A program made the translations under genes and the position numbers. 64,000 bases of DNA, taken from positions 682,001 to 746,000 of the forward strand of contig NC_007802.1 in assembly GCF_000013565.1 (NCBI RefSeq), read 5' to 3'. The notes beneath the pieces are model-generated. The model saw only the letters and a program-made list of their open reading frames with translations, did not search any database and was not told where the DNA came from. Shown in pieces: positions 1 through 8,529 of the stretch (positions are counted from its first letter, which is position 1; each line of letters starts with the position of its first letter). The stretch comes from Jannaschia sp. CCS1. GTDB lineage: Bacteria; Pseudomonadota; Alphaproteobacteria; Rhodobacterales; Rhodobacteraceae.

Positions 1-1
1 G

Positions 2-679
2 ATTGAGCGGGCCAAGGCCCGTGCCAAAACCTTGCGTGCCGGGCTAGAGGCCTTGGACCGCACCATCACCCATGGCCAGGCATTGGACCTGATTGCCAAG
101 TTGGAAGGACTGGCCGACTGGAACGTCCTGTCCGCGCGGCTACAGCCTGAAGTCCCCATCGGCCCGCTGCCCAACGGCTGGACCCGCGCGGGGGATCAGC
201 CCGAGAGGTTCGAGATGGGCCAAGCGATGCGCGCAGACACCCCAGCGGCGGCCATTCGCCTGAAACCGGGGGAGGAGGCAGGATCTGCCTTCGCCACGCT
301 GATGCAATCGGTCGACGCGACGGTCTATCGTGGGCAGCGCATGATGTTGACAGGGCGGCTGGCGGCAGATGCCGTGACCGGAGGCGTGACGATCTGGATG
401 CGCGCCGATGACATTGGCAAGCGAATGGTGGCGTTTGACAATCTGGAGGAAGCGGGACCCGACAAAGGCCCGGTGACAGGCACCAGCGATTGGGTCGAAC
501 GCCGCATCATCCTCGATATCCCCGAGGTCGCCCAGACGCTGAACTTTGGCTTCTACCTGCGTGGGCGTGGCACGGCGTGGTGCGCGGGGGTTGCCTTGGA
601 CCACGCGCCAGACGGCACGGACGTGACGCGAACCGGCACATCACCCGCCCCGGCGCCCCAGAACCTGTCATTTGAGTAG
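2..679 (+). CDS. Glyoxalase-superfamily-like protein, 5' truncated
   Basis: The reading frame is open to the left edge of the window, so the true start lies outside. The first visible residues (AKTLRAGLEAL, then THGQALDLIAKLEGLADWNVLSARL) match the short helical module found in glyoxalase-superfamily proteins of alphaproteobacteria, in which an HxQALDL..K..G..DWN pattern recurs. The remaining 170 or so residues look like a beta-rich domain (WVERRIILDIPEVAQTLNFGFYLRGRGTAWC) resembling a carbohydrate-binding or transcriptional-effector type sandwich. The substrate cannot be told. The stop at 679 is followed by about 150 bases without a gene before the convergent desaturase gene. Confidence 0.6.
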   Translation: MERAKARAKTLRAGLEALDRTITHGQALDLIAKLEGLADWNVLSARLQPEVPIGPLPNGWTRAGDQPERFEMGQAMRADTPAAAIRLKPGEEAGSAFATLMQSVDATVYRGQRMMLTGRLAADAVTGGVTIWMRADDIGKRMVAFDNLEEAGPDKGPVTGTSDWVERRIILDIPEVAQTLNFGFYLRGRGTAWCAGVALDHAPDGTDVTRTGTSPAPAPQNLSFE

Positions 680-834
680 TATTGCCGCCGGGAGGGCTCT
701 GTCCCGCCGGGTGATTTGACGGCCGATCCCATCATGGGTGGCGCAGGCGCGGGCGTCTGAGGTGGGCGACTGACGCGTATCGCTCACGACGACCCGCTTT
801 GGCTGTCCCGCACAGGCGGGGTACCGACGCGAGA

Positions 835-1785
835 CTACTCTGCCGCTATAGCGCTGGGGAACGTGTCGCGCGCTTCGGTCACTCGGGCCAACCCGTCGCG
901 GGCAGGCTCGAACCCGGGGCCCTTCACGTCCCACGCCAGGCCTACGGCCTCCAAAATGCGGATCAGCCAGAAGCCGGGATCGATCTGACCCGCCTCTACC
1001 CCCAGTTTCGCGGAATGGGGAAAAGCGTGGTGATTGCCATGGAAGCACTCTCCGAAGCTCAGCAGCCCGAGGCCGCGTAGGTTGTAGCCCTGCACAGGCA
1101 GGCCCCGGACTTCCGACCCCTGATGGCCGCCCTTATGGGCCGCATGGCCGACCGCCCAATGCCCGATCAGAGAGACGGAGACGCGCAGGCACACGCCCCA
1201 CAGCATCAGTCCGACGCCGCCCAGGGCAAACAAGACAATTGCGGGGATCAGTTGTTGCGCGCGCCAATGCCGTTCCATCCAGTGATACCAAGGATCTTCG
1301 GTCACCTCCTGTTCGATCTCGAACCGGGGTGGGTGGGTCAGGTCAAACCGACAACACAGCTGCCACCATGCGTCCCGCACCCACCCCGCGCCATGGGACG
1401 GATGCGGCGGGCAGTCCGCCTGACGCTGGTGCCAATCGCGCATGTCGTGGGCGCGGATCATCCCAAAGGGTCCGGCCATGCCAACAAGAGTGCCAAGCCA
1501 GACCAACCCACGTTCCAGCCACTTCGGAGCGGTAAAGCTGCGGTGGATCAGAAGCCGGTGCATGCCGACGGAATGACCGGCGCAGAGCGTTGCGCCAGAC
1601 AGGATCAGGAAGGCCGCAACGCCGCCCGAGGATGGGAAAACGGTGAGCGCCAGAACGCCTCCGATCACATGCCCCAACAACCACAGGGACGCCGCCGGGG
1701 TCCAGCGGATCTGGCCATGGGTGGCAGAGGTTTGCGGGTCGGCAAAGACGCGGTCGGTGTCGATCAGGGGAGAATACCGGCTCAT
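835..1785 (-). CDS. Fatty acid desaturase-like membrane protein (copy 1)
   Basis: This 316-residue membrane protein carries the first histidine box HRLLIH (residues 76-81) and a final box HGNHH (about 249-253), as in membrane di-iron acyl-CoA or acyl-lipid desaturases. It has hydrophobic segments at about 35-70, 92-110 and 180-205. The usual middle box HxxHH is absent: the equivalent position reads HDMRDWHQRQ (113-122). It is the downstream member of a tandem pair. Its ATG overlaps the stop of the upstream paralogue by four bases (ATGA), so the two are probably translated together. A role in membrane lipid unsaturation is inferred from the family; substrate and regiospecificity are unknown. 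Confidence 0.8.
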   Translation of the reverse strand: MSRYSPLIDTDRVFADPQTSATHGQIRWTPAASLWLLGHVIGGVLALTVFPSSGGVAAFLILSGATLCAGHSVGMHRLLIHRSFTAPKWLERGLVWLGTLVGMAGPFGMIRAHDMRDWHQRQADCPPHPSHGAGWVRDAWWQLCCRFDLTHPPRFEIEQEVTEDPWYHWMERHWRAQQLIPAIVLFALGGVGLMLWGVCLRVSVSLIGHWAVGHAAHKGGHQGSEVRGLPVQGYNLRGLGLLSFGECFHGNHHAFPHSAKLGVEAGQIDPGFWLIRILEAVGLAWDVKGPGFEPARDGLARVTEARDTFPSAIAAE

Positions 1786-2687
1786 GAGTAGGCTCCTTCA
1801 AGGTCCAGTGTGTCATTGCTGTGGGGCGTGCGGATGTCCCATGCCAATCCGACTGCGCCCAGAGTTCGGATCACCCACCAGCCGGGGTCAATTTGCCCCG
1901 CGTGATGACCCATACGCGCCGAGCGCGGGAAGGCGTGGTGGTTGTTGTGGAACGCCTCTCCAAAGGTCACGAAGCCCAGGGCGGGCAGGTTGCGCCCGTC
2001 CACCGCGATGTCGTCCTGGACGAAGGGACGTTCGCCCCTTGTATGGGCGAAATGCACCGTCACCCAATGCCCGGCGAGGGACACGGCCACCCGCAAACCA
2101 ATCCCCCACAGCACAAACCCAACCCCACCCATCGCGAACAGCAGCGCCGCGAGAGGCAATTGCTGCCATCGCCAGGTGGCCTCCAGCCAGCGATAGAATG
2201 GATCCTGCGCCACGCGGTCTTCGATGTGCAGGGCGGGCGGATGATCCAGCCTTTGCTCACAGTGCATCTGCCACATTGCATCGCGCCAGAAGCCCACGTC
2301 GTGTTTGGCGAAGGAATGGCAATCGGGCTGCTGTTGTTGCCAATCGCGGATCTCATGGATCTGGAACATCCCAATTGGCCCCGCCATCCCCACCAACGTG
2401 CCCAGATACATCAGCACATATTCCAACCAGCGTGGCGTGCGGAAGCTGCGATGGATCAAGAGGCGATGCATGCCGACCGAATGCCCGAGGCACAGCGTCA
2501 ACAGCATCAGCACGAGCGTCACGCCTGCTGCCCCCCACGACGGGAAGACCACGACACCGACGACGCCCCCGAGGGCCATGGCGCTGAACCACAGGGATTT
2601 TGCAGGTGCCCAGACGACCCGGCCCTGGGTGGCGGAGCAGTCTTGCCGTGGCGTCACACGGTCTGTTGCCGTCAATTCCTGTGCCAT
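1782..2687 (-). CDS. Fatty acid desaturase-like membrane protein (copy 2)
   Basis: This 301-residue paralogue of the following gene shares the box HRLLIH (about 74-79), the stretch LGTLVGMAGP, the final box HNNHHAFP and a GHW segment. Its middle box is even more degenerate than that of its partner (HEIRDWQQQQPDC). The ATG at 2687 is preferred over a GTG nine bases upstream because AAGGAG lies about ten bases before it and would touch the GTG. It is the first gene of the pair. It is transcribed away from an ArsR-type regulator, with two 20-base operator-like repeats in the 75-base gap, so both desaturases are probably repressed by that ArsR protein. Confidence 0.8.
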   Translation of the reverse strand: MAQELTATDRVTPRQDCSATQGRVVWAPAKSLWFSAMALGGVVGVVVFPSWGAAGVTLVLMLLTLCLGHSVGMHRLLIHRSFRTPRWLEYVLMYLGTLVGMAGPIGMFQIHEIRDWQQQQPDCHSFAKHDVGFWRDAMWQMHCEQRLDHPPALHIEDRVAQDPFYRWLEATWRWQQLPLAALLFAMGGVGFVLWGIGLRVAVSLAGHWVTVHFAHTRGERPFVQDDIAVDGRNLPALGFVTFGEAFHNNHHAFPRSARMGHHAGQIDPGWWVIRTLGAVGLAWDIRTPHSNDTLDLEGAYS

Positions 2688-2710
2688 GCCTTGCACTCCT
2701 TCGCTTCATC

Positions 2711-2754
2711 ATTTAACTAATAAGTGAAATCTCTATTTAACTGATTAGCTAAAT
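2711..2754. promoter_or_regulatory. Two tandem palindromic operators between desaturase genes and arsR
   Basis: Two 20-base near-palindromes lie head to tail at 2711-2730 and 2735-2754, sharing ATTTAACT-AT-AG-AAAT, with centres 24 bases apart. The second copy (ATTTAACTGATTAGCTAAAT) is close to perfectly symmetric. They fill the gap between the divergent desaturase gene and the ArsR gene, where both promoters must lie. AT-rich dyads of this kind are typical ArsR/SmtB sites. That this ArsR binds them is inferred. Confidence 0.75.
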
Positions 2755-2762
2755 GGTAAATC

Positions 2763-3128
2763 ATGTCAAGCCCTGATAAAGTTTTTGAAGCCCTGTCCTC
2801 GACCACGCGTCGGAAAATCCTCGCGTATCTGCGCGATAGACCGCTGCACGCGGGCGCTATTGCGGACCGGTTCGAGATGTCGAAGCCCGCCGTCAGCAAA
2901 CATTTGTCGATCCTCGAATCGGCAGGGCTGATCTGGCGCAAGCGGGAGGGGCAGTTCATCCTCTATGGGATGGAGCAGGACCAGCTGGCCGGTCACCTCT
3001 GGAGTTTCATGCAGGAGGTGTGTCCGCCATCCCGCGCATTGCGGCGCGAAGTGCGCGATGAAATGGATCGCGATGGGTCAGATACCGGCCCAGATGTCGC
3101 GCCCGGCGCTGATCCCTCCGCTCCCTGA
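2763..3128 (+). CDS. ArsR-family transcriptional regulator
   Basis: A 121-residue winged-helix protein of the ArsR type. MSSPDKVFEALSSTTRRKIL is the usual first helix, the recognition helix is near MSKPAVSKHLSILESAGLI (residues 39-57), and the wing is KREGQFILYGM. No CxC metal-binding motif is present in the recognition helix, so it is unlikely to be a classic metal sensor. The only cysteine visible is in the C-terminal part (QEVCPPS). The start codon is eight bases after the second operator, which fits autorepression. It probably controls the divergent desaturase pair. Confidence 0.88.
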   Translation: MSSPDKVFEALSSTTRRKILAYLRDRPLHAGAIADRFEMSKPAVSKHLSILESAGLIWRKREGQFILYGMEQDQLAGHLWSFMQEVCPPSRALRREVRDEMDRDGSDTGPDVAPGADPSAP

Positions 3129-3183
3129 CTGGTGCAGGCCCCGCGCGCGTCCTAGGCTCTTCCGACAAAGAGAAAGGCGCACC

Positions 3184-3594
3184 ATGGCTAGACATACGGG
3201 ATCCTGCCTCTGCGGGGCAATTCGCTACACGACCTCCGGGCCCCTGCGGCCTGTCATCGCCTGTCACTGCACCCAATGCCGGAAGACGTCGGGTCACCAT
3301 GTGGCGGCAACGTCCGTGGCACGCGACGCGTTGCAGATCACCGGAGAGGTCACCTGGTATACCTCCTCCCCCACTGCGCGGCGCGGGTTCTGTGGGACCT
3401 GCGGCTCACCCTTGTTTTGGGATGGACCGGGCGTGAACATGTCGATTTTCGCAGGCACGTTTGACGGTGATCCGGGCCTGAGGCTCGCGGCCCATATCTT
3501 CTGTGACGACAAGGGCAGTTACTACGATTTGCCCGACGACGTGCCGCAAGCGGGCGGCTATGATCCACAGCTGACCACGCGGGTCACGGAATGA
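3184..3594 (+). CDS. GFA-family zinc-binding protein
   Basis: A 136-residue protein of the GFA fold (glutathione-dependent formaldehyde-activating enzyme/centromere protein V family). It has the expected cysteine pattern: CLCGAIRY near the start, CHCTQCRKTSGHH, and CGTCGSPLFW. These cysteines bind zinc in the family. The ATG at 3184 follows GAGAAAGG and gives the normal family start GSCLCGAIRY; the frame is open further upstream but that part overlaps arsR. Its stop overlaps the next gene by four bases. The substrate is unknown; few members are true glutathione-formaldehyde enzymes. Confidence 0.85.
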   Translation: MARHTGSCLCGAIRYTTSGPLRPVIACHCTQCRKTSGHHVAATSVARDALQITGEVTWYTSSPTARRGFCGTCGSPLFWDGPGVNMSIFAGTFDGDPGLRLAAHIFCDDKGSYYDLPDDVPQAGGYDPQLTTRVTE

Positions 3595-4082
3595 GCACTG
3601 GACGCCTGCTGCAAGGGCTCGCATTGCTCACGGCCGTCCTTTACAGCGGCCTCGCGTGGCTCTGGTATGTGGAGCTGATCCCCGGCGCAGATGGGCTTCA
3701 CCCCTTCGACTCCCGCTTTTTCGGCTACACGGCGGAGGAGGGCCGGACCTATCTGAACGCTCTGTCCGATGAGGCGCGGCAGATCTACCTGACCGATATC
3801 CGCCTGCTCGACACTGTTTTCCCGATCTCTCTCACCGCGCTGCTGGCGGGGCTGATGATCCGGTGGACCAAGGGGGGATGGCGGGGACTGGCGATCCTGC
3901 CGCTTGGCTATCTTGCGGCGGATCTGGTGGAAAACGCGCGCGTGGCGAGGCTCCTAGCTCAGGATGATGTCACCTCTCAGATGATCCTGGCCGCCAGCAC
4001 CGCGACGGTCGCGAAATACGGAGCCTTGATGGTCAGCGTGATTGCACTAGGGGCCGCATTTGTGACAACCAGAACCCCATGA
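3591..4082 (+). CDS. Hypothetical four-helix membrane protein
   Basis: A 163-residue protein with about four predicted membrane segments (near residues 8-27, 78-92, 98-112 and 138-158) and an extracytoplasmic-looking loop between the first two. I do not recognise a named family. It is coupled by ATGA overlaps to the GFA gene before it and to cmk after it, so the three are likely one transcript. No catalytic motif is visible. Confidence 0.75.
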   Translation: MSTGRLLQGLALLTAVLYSGLAWLWYVELIPGADGLHPFDSRFFGYTAEEGRTYLNALSDEARQIYLTDIRLLDTVFPISLTALLAGLMIRWTKGGWRGLAILPLGYLAADLVENARVARLLAQDDVTSQMILAASTATVAKYGALMVSVIALGAAFVTTRTP

Positions 4083-4693
4083 GATTTACTGTTGCCATTG
4101 ATGGGCCTGCCGCGGCGGGCAAGGGAACGATCGGCCGTGCTGTGGCTGATGCATTCGGGTTCGGGCACCTGGACACGGGGTTGTTGTACCGCGCCGTGGG
4201 TGCTCGCGTGTTACGGGGGGAGCGGGCCGAGGAGGCAGCCCTTGCCTTGACGCCAGACGACCTCGCCCATCCGGATGCGCTTCGCACGCCCGATGTGGCG
4301 CAAGCGGCCTCCAAGGTCGCGGTGATCCCCGAGGTCCGCGATGCCCTGCTGGAGTTTCAACGCGCGTTCGCCCACCGCATCGGCGGTGCGGTGCTGGACG
4401 GGCGCGACATCGGCACCGTGATTTGTCCCCGTGCGGAGGTAAAACTGTTCGTGACGGCCAGTGCCGAGGTTCGTGCCAGGCGCCGCATGGACGAGCTGAC
4501 GGGCCGAGGGCTGGAGGCCGACTATGACACCGTCCTGGCCGATGTGCGCGCCCGCGATGCCCGCGATGCGGACCGCGCCACGGCCCCGATGACGGCCGCA
4601 GACGATGCCCTGACGCTTGATACAAGTGAAATGTCGGCAGAGGCCGCGATTGCCGCCGCGATTGCTGCCGTGAAGGCGAAACGTGGCGATTGA
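4079..4693 (+). CDS. cmk: Cytidylate kinase
   Basis: A 204-residue P-loop kinase that phosphorylates CMP and dCMP using ATP. The N-terminus [15 protein letters not shown] carries the Walker A loop. [11 protein letters not shown] is the CMP-binding segment characteristic of Cmk, [11 protein letters not shown] is the conserved DGRD motif, and the lid arginines lie in ARRRMDEL. The length is slightly short but within the family range. In many proteobacteria cmk lies directly before rpsA; here rpsA is over 4 kb downstream, so that linkage has been opened by intervening genes. Confidence 0.95.
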   Translation: MRFTVAIDGPAAAGKGTIGRAVADAFGFGHLDTGLLYRAVGARVLRGERAEEAALALTPDDLAHPDALRTPDVAQAASKVAVIPEVRDALLEFQRAFAHRIGGAVLDGRDIGTVICPRAEVKLFVTASAEVRARRRMDELTGRGLEADYDTVLADVRARDARDADRATAPMTAADDALTLDTSEMSAEAAIAAAIAAVKAKRGD

Positions 4694-4997
4694 GACGGCG
4701 CAGCTGATCGTCACGCGAGAGGGCGGATATGCCGATTACTTGCGCGCCTACCGCATCCTTGTTGATGATATCGAGATGGGTCGGATCAAACGCAACAGCC
4801 GTCTGGCGCTGACGATCCCGGCGGGCCCGCACGTGATCGGGGCCAGGATCGACTGGACCCGGGCCGAGCCGATTGTGATCGAGGTCGCCGCCGGCGGGAC
4901 GGTCAAGGTGCAGGTCTCCAACACCCACGGGGCGATGAAATCCGAGTATGCGATCACGACTGGCCGCAATACCTACCTGACCTTGACGCAGGTCTAG
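4683..4997 (+). CDS. Hypothetical small beta-rich protein
   Basis: A 104-residue protein starting at a GTG inside the last codons of cmk, an 11-base overlap. The sequence alternates hydrophobic and polar residues ([49 protein letters not shown]) as in a small beta-sandwich of the kind that presents a domain or binds a ligand. There is no signal peptide or catalytic motif. The overlap makes co-translation with cmk likely. Function unknown. Confidence 0.7.
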   Translation: MAIETAQLIVTREGGYADYLRAYRILVDDIEMGRIKRNSRLALTIPAGPHVIGARIDWTRAEPIVIEVAAGGTVKVQVSNTHGAMKSEYAITTGRNTYLTLTQV

Positions 4998-5091
4998 GCA
5001 CGCAGGCGTGACCGGCGGTGAGGCGCTTCGCCCTTTGTCCGGCGCGTTCAACCGGCTAGCGTAGCCCAAAGCCCTAGTTCCGGAGGCCCCC

Positions 5092-5637
5092 ATGCTGCGT
5101 GCGCTTGCCCTTGTTTTTATGACCATCCCAATGCTCTCCCCCGTTCAGGCGCAGGACATTGCGCCGCCGGCGGAGGAGGCTGCCCCCGACGCCGCCACAC
5201 CCATGACCTTGCCACGCCTCGCCGCGATCCTGTCGGCCATTGATGAGAACGCCACGGTCGAACCCCGTGGCATCACGCTGACTGTTGCGAGTATTCCCGT
5301 GACCGTCGTTGTGGATCCGCGCGCCAACCGGATGCGCGTGCTGGTGCCAATCTCCTCCTCCGATGCGCTATCGGAGGAGGATCTGATGCGCCTGATGCAA
5401 GCCAATTTCGACACCGCCCTCGATGCCCGCTATGCGGTCGCGCACGGGCGGCTCTGGTCCACCTTCATTCACCCGCTGGCCGAATTGCAGCCTGATCAGC
5501 TGATCTCCGGCCTCGCCCAAACCGTGACGCTCGCGCAGACCTACGGCGATACCTATACATCCGGCGCGATTATGTTCGGGGGCGGCGACACGCGCGGCCT
5601 GATCCGGCAGTTGCAGGAGCTGGGCGAAGAGTTGTAA
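5092..5637 (+). CDS. Secreted YbjN / type III chaperone-like fold protein
   Basis: A 181-residue protein with a clear signal peptide (MLRALALVFMTIPMLSPVQAQ, cleavage after about residue 20) and a linker rich in acidic residues and alanine. After it comes an alpha/beta domain whose pattern (LAAILSAIDENATVE, then a beta hairpin, then a long helix EEDLMRLMQANFDTALDARYAV) resembles the YbjN and CesT-like type III chaperone fold. The export signal argues against a true secretion chaperone. GGAGG sits before the ATG. It appears to be a single transcription unit. Confidence 0.65.
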   Translation: MLRALALVFMTIPMLSPVQAQDIAPPAEEAAPDAATPMTLPRLAAILSAIDENATVEPRGITLTVASIPVTVVVDPRANRMRVLVPISSSDALSEEDLMRLMQANFDTALDARYAVAHGRLWSTFIHPLAELQPDQLISGLAQTVTLAQTYGDTYTSGAIMFGGGDTRGLIRQLQELGEEL

Positions 5638-5736
5638 GGCCCTCGGTCCTGGAAGCTTCATTTTTTTGAACTGGCTGATAGGCTACCTTGTACAAGGGCG
5701 GCGATGGACGTTTAACGCCCGGTGTCGTGGGGGCGT

Positions 5737-6381
5737 ATGACGATGTCCGAGAGTGATCCAGTACAGGACAAGAAGACCCAGATCCTGATCGCGGCGACCG
5801 AGCTGCTGCGCGATGGTGGACTGCAAGCGCTTTCGTTTGAAGCAGTGGCGGCGAAGGCCGATCTGTCGCGGCAGTTGGCGCGGTATTATTTTGCGGACCT
5901 CGACACCCTGATCGTCGCGTTATGCACCTATTTGGGCAACGGCTACCGGGATATCCTAGTGGCCGGCATCGTCGAGGTCAGCCAGGTGGAGCGGTTGGGG
6001 TTCTTCCTCGATTTTTTCTTCGATCTCGCGGACGGGCATCCGATGCCCGATAATCTGGAAGTCTACGACTCATTGCTGGCCTATGCCGTTGGCTCGACCG
6101 ATTTACGCGACCGCCTGTGCGAGCAGTACAAGACCTTGGGCCAAGTCGTCGTACATGAATTGCAGATCACCTATCCGCAGCTGGACGGGCATGCCTGCGA
6201 AGAGCTGTCGTTCGTCTTCGTCTCGATGATGCACGCACATTGGAGTTTCGTGTCGAGCCTCGGCTACGCCCGCGACCACAGTCTGGCGGCGCGCAATGCA
6301 ATGGACCGTCTGATCGCATCCTACGTCGCGGATCCGCCCCCTGCGCCACTGGTCGCGCGGCCCTGGTTGCGCGACACCTAG
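5737..6381 (+). CDS. TetR-family transcriptional regulator
   Basis: A regulator of about 214 residues with the TetR helix-turn-helix near the N-terminus (KTQILIAATELLRDGGLQALSFEAVAAKADLSRQLARYYFADLDTLI). The rest is a helical ligand-binding and dimerisation domain. The ATG at 5737 is preferred; a GTG at 5722 and an ATG at 5743 are alternatives. The ligand is unknown. The nearest downstream gene is the VPLPA-CTERM protein 312 bases away on the same strand, and that gap holds two related inverted repeats that could be sites for this or another regulator. Confidence 0.85.
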   Translation: MTMSESDPVQDKKTQILIAATELLRDGGLQALSFEAVAAKADLSRQLARYYFADLDTLIVALCTYLGNGYRDILVAGIVEVSQVERLGFFLDFFFDLADGHPMPDNLEVYDSLLAYAVGSTDLRDRLCEQYKTLGQVVVHELQITYPQLDGHACEELSFVFVSMMHAHWSFVSSLGYARDHSLAARNAMDRLIASYVADPPPAPLVARPWLRDT

Positions 6382-6473
6382 GCCAACGGAATGAGCGGGG
6401 GTCATTGATTCGGTCAGACAGGCCGTCGCGGGCGATAATTTAACCTTGCACGCTGGCCTGCGCGAAATGCCTG

Positions 6474-6600
6474 TTTTTTCAGATCGAAAAAATTCAGCGA
6501 TCTGTCGGGCGGTGTTTTTTGTCCGCGCCCAATGTCTTAGTTGTCGCTGCCGCACGCGTGCCAACCGGTGCCGGAGCCGTGCGTTTTCAGACCGAAAAAC
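6474..6600. promoter_or_regulatory. Pair of related inverted repeats upstream of the VPLPA-CTERM gene
   Basis: The gap 6382-6693 contains no gene. It holds two similar dyads 109 bases apart: TTTTTTC-AGATC-GAAAAAA at 6474-6492 and GTTTTC-AGACC-GAAAAAC at 6583-6600. The shared core TTTTC-AGAYC-GAAAA suggests one regulator binding twice ahead of the surface-protein gene. I could not find a good sigma-54 promoter. The identity of the binding protein is unknown. Confidence 0.5.
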
Positions 6601-6693
6601 CGAACCTCATCCGCGTTGACAAGCCGCCCCCAGCCTTTCCTTCTTCGACGGCTGGTCGTTCACCGGCATATTTCGGATATCGGAGAAATTGAT

Positions 6694-7332
6694 ATGTATC
6701 ATAGACTTGTGGCGCTGTGTTGGGCGCTTGTACTGAGTGTCGGCACGAGCCAGGCCGAGACCGTCGGGCCCTTTAACTTTGATAACAACGCATTTGCAGA
6801 TGGCGCGGCAATTGCGGCAACGGTTGCGGGCACGCGCGGGCCAGCGGTCGGCGTTGCGAGCGCGGCGGATGGCAATTTGGCATCGGCGGCGAACCTGAAC
6901 GACTCGTTTGTGGAGCTGTTCTTTACGGACAACGTCCTGATCAACGGGGCAGGGGATGACATCGTTATCTTCACCAACACCAACAACAATACGGTTCGCC
7001 TGACGACGGCCAGCACCACGGCCGTCCCCTGGGTCACAGGGATCTCCACCTTTATCGCGAGTGGTGAGCCGGGAAATACCAGTGGATTTTCGCTGTCCGG
7101 CCAATCAATTGATCTGAGTGATTTGGGATTTGCCGATGGTGCGGAAGTGACTGACGGCCTGTTCATCTATGGCGGCGGCGTGTTTACGACGGTGTGGGAT
7201 GTGGCAGCGCTGAACAGCGGGGATGCTGGGCCGACTGATCCACCCCCCAACCCGGTTCCGCTGCCAGCTGGTTTCGTGCTGCTTCTTGGTGGTTTGGGTG
7301 CCTTGAGCCTGGCGCGACGCAAGCGCGTCTGA
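6694..7332 (+). CDS. VPLPA-CTERM sorting domain-containing surface protein
   Basis: A 212-residue exported protein. The N-terminal signal peptide runs to about residue 22 (SVGTSQA). The middle is beta-rich, with low-complexity stretches such as FTNTNNNTVRLTTASTTA. The C-terminus has NPVPLPAGF, a hydrophobic helix and an RRKRV tail. This VPLPA-helix-arginine arrangement is the sorting signal of the Rhodobacterales exosortase variant (XrtD-type), so the protein is expected to be processed at the inner membrane and released or anchored outside. The start at 6694 follows GGAGAAATTGAT. The long proline run before the motif (TDPPPNP) is a normal spacer. No exosortase gene is in the window. Confidence 0.85.
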   Translation: MYHRLVALCWALVLSVGTSQAETVGPFNFDNNAFADGAAIAATVAGTRGPAVGVASAADGNLASAANLNDSFVELFFTDNVLINGAGDDIVIFTNTNNNTVRLTTASTTAVPWVTGISTFIASGEPGNTSGFSLSGQSIDLSDLGFADGAEVTDGLFIYGGGVFTTVWDVAALNSGDAGPTDPPPNPVPLPAGFVLLLGGLGALSLARRKRV

Positions 7333-7581
7333 AGGATTTCAAAAACGGGCGGTTCTACCTTCGCGCGCACCCGTTAAGTCGGGGGATACACTCGCAAAGA
7401 TGAGCAGGGCCGGTTTACCCCGGCCCTCGGTCAACTTCTGGTCAACCAAATGTCACCCAGCAGCCAGTGGAAACGACCGTTCGCAACGCGGGCTCAGCGT
7501 GGGTGAGGGCGGGGCGTCTAAGATGTCTGCGTGGTCGACCCCGAGATGTTTCGGCGGCGCGGTCGCGTGACCCTTCGCCTT

Positions 7582-8529
7582 CTACATCAACAAATCCGCC
7601 CTGAACGACGTTTCACTTTGCTTGCCGATGATGACGTGGTCATGCACCACAACGCCAATGGCATCACAGGCCAGTTGCACAGCTTGTGTGACGTCGATAT
7701 CGGCCTGGCTCGGCGTCGGGTCGCCGGACGGATGGTTGTGCACCAGAATGATCGCCGTCGCATTCAGCTCCAACGAGCGTTTTGCCACTTCGCGCGGATA
7801 GACGGGCACGTGATCAACGGTGCCGGTGCCCACCGCTTCATCGGCGATCAGGACATTCCTGCGGTTGAGATAGAGGATCCGGAATTGCTCTGTCTCGCGG
7901 TGGGCCATCACGGTCCGGCAATAGGCCACAAGATCATCCCAGGAGGAGACGACATCGCGCTGCAAGACCTTGGCCTGCCCCATGCGATGGGCGAAAGCCT
8001 CCATCAGGCGGAGGTGGTAGTAGACCTTCGGGGTCGCACCCTCAACCTGCAAAAGCCTGTGCTCGGAGGCGGCGATGACACCGTTCAGATCACCAAAGGC
8101 CGCCAGAAGCCGCTTGGCGAGAGGTTTCACATCAATGCGCGATATGGCGTTGAACAACATCAGTTCCAGAAGCTCATATTCCGGCATCGGCCCGTGGCCC
8201 CCGGCCAGAAAGCGGGTCCGGAGCCGGTCGCGGTGTCCCCAGTAATGGGGCCGCTTCGCCCCGTCATTGTCTGTGACGAGCCCGCCACCCGCCGCATGAT
8301 CCGCGTGGAGGCGCGCATTGGATTGATACCCCGCCGCGAAGGCGGGCCGCGTTTCCACGTCGGGGGGTGGCATGCGCGCGTCAAGGTCCGTCAGCCCCCG
8401 CATGGCATCATCGGACAGATCATCTGCCCGCGGGGGGGGCACGCGCCTGGCGTTTGCGAGCCCGCCATTGATCAACGGGTTTTCCCGAAGTTCCTGGACC
8501 TTCTTTGCGTGTTTGCGATCAAGGGACAT
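7582..8529 (-). CDS. radC: RadC-family JAB/MPN-domain protein
   Basis: A 315-residue protein. A UPF0758 helical region (PEYELLELMLFNAISRIDVKPLAKRLLAAFGDLNGV) is followed by the JAMM metalloprotease-like domain with HNHPSGDPTPSQAD at about residues 264-277. It is longer than most RadC proteins because of about 90 extra N-terminal residues rich in arginine, aspartate and proline with no clear domain; an internal start is possible. RadC proteins are induced with competence and recombination functions in many bacteria, but a repair role is unproven. The start lies about 75 bases from a full CtrA-type box. Confidence 0.9.
   Translation of the reverse strand: MSLDRKHAKKVQELRENPLINGGLANARRVPPPRADDLSDDAMRGLTDLDARMPPPDVETRPAFAAGYQSNARLHADHAAGGGLVTDNDGAKRPHYWGHRDRLRTRFLAGGHGPMPEYELLELMLFNAISRIDVKPLAKRLLAAFGDLNGVIAASEHRLLQVEGATPKVYYHLRLMEAFAHRMGQAKVLQRDVVSSWDDLVAYCRTVMAHRETEQFRILYLNRRNVLIADEAVGTGTVDHVPVYPREVAKRSLELNATAIILVHNHPSGDPTPSQADIDVTQAVQLACDAIGVVVHDHVIIGKQSETSFRADLLM

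Noticed and set aside
6451-6475. A sigma-54 promoter before the VPLPA gene
   Set aside because: TGGCCT is present, but the -12 GC element at the right distance is missing.
7407-7426. A GGGCCGG/CCGGCCC hairpin after the VPLPA gene as a terminator
   Set aside because: No T run follows the stem, so intrinsic termination is not supported.
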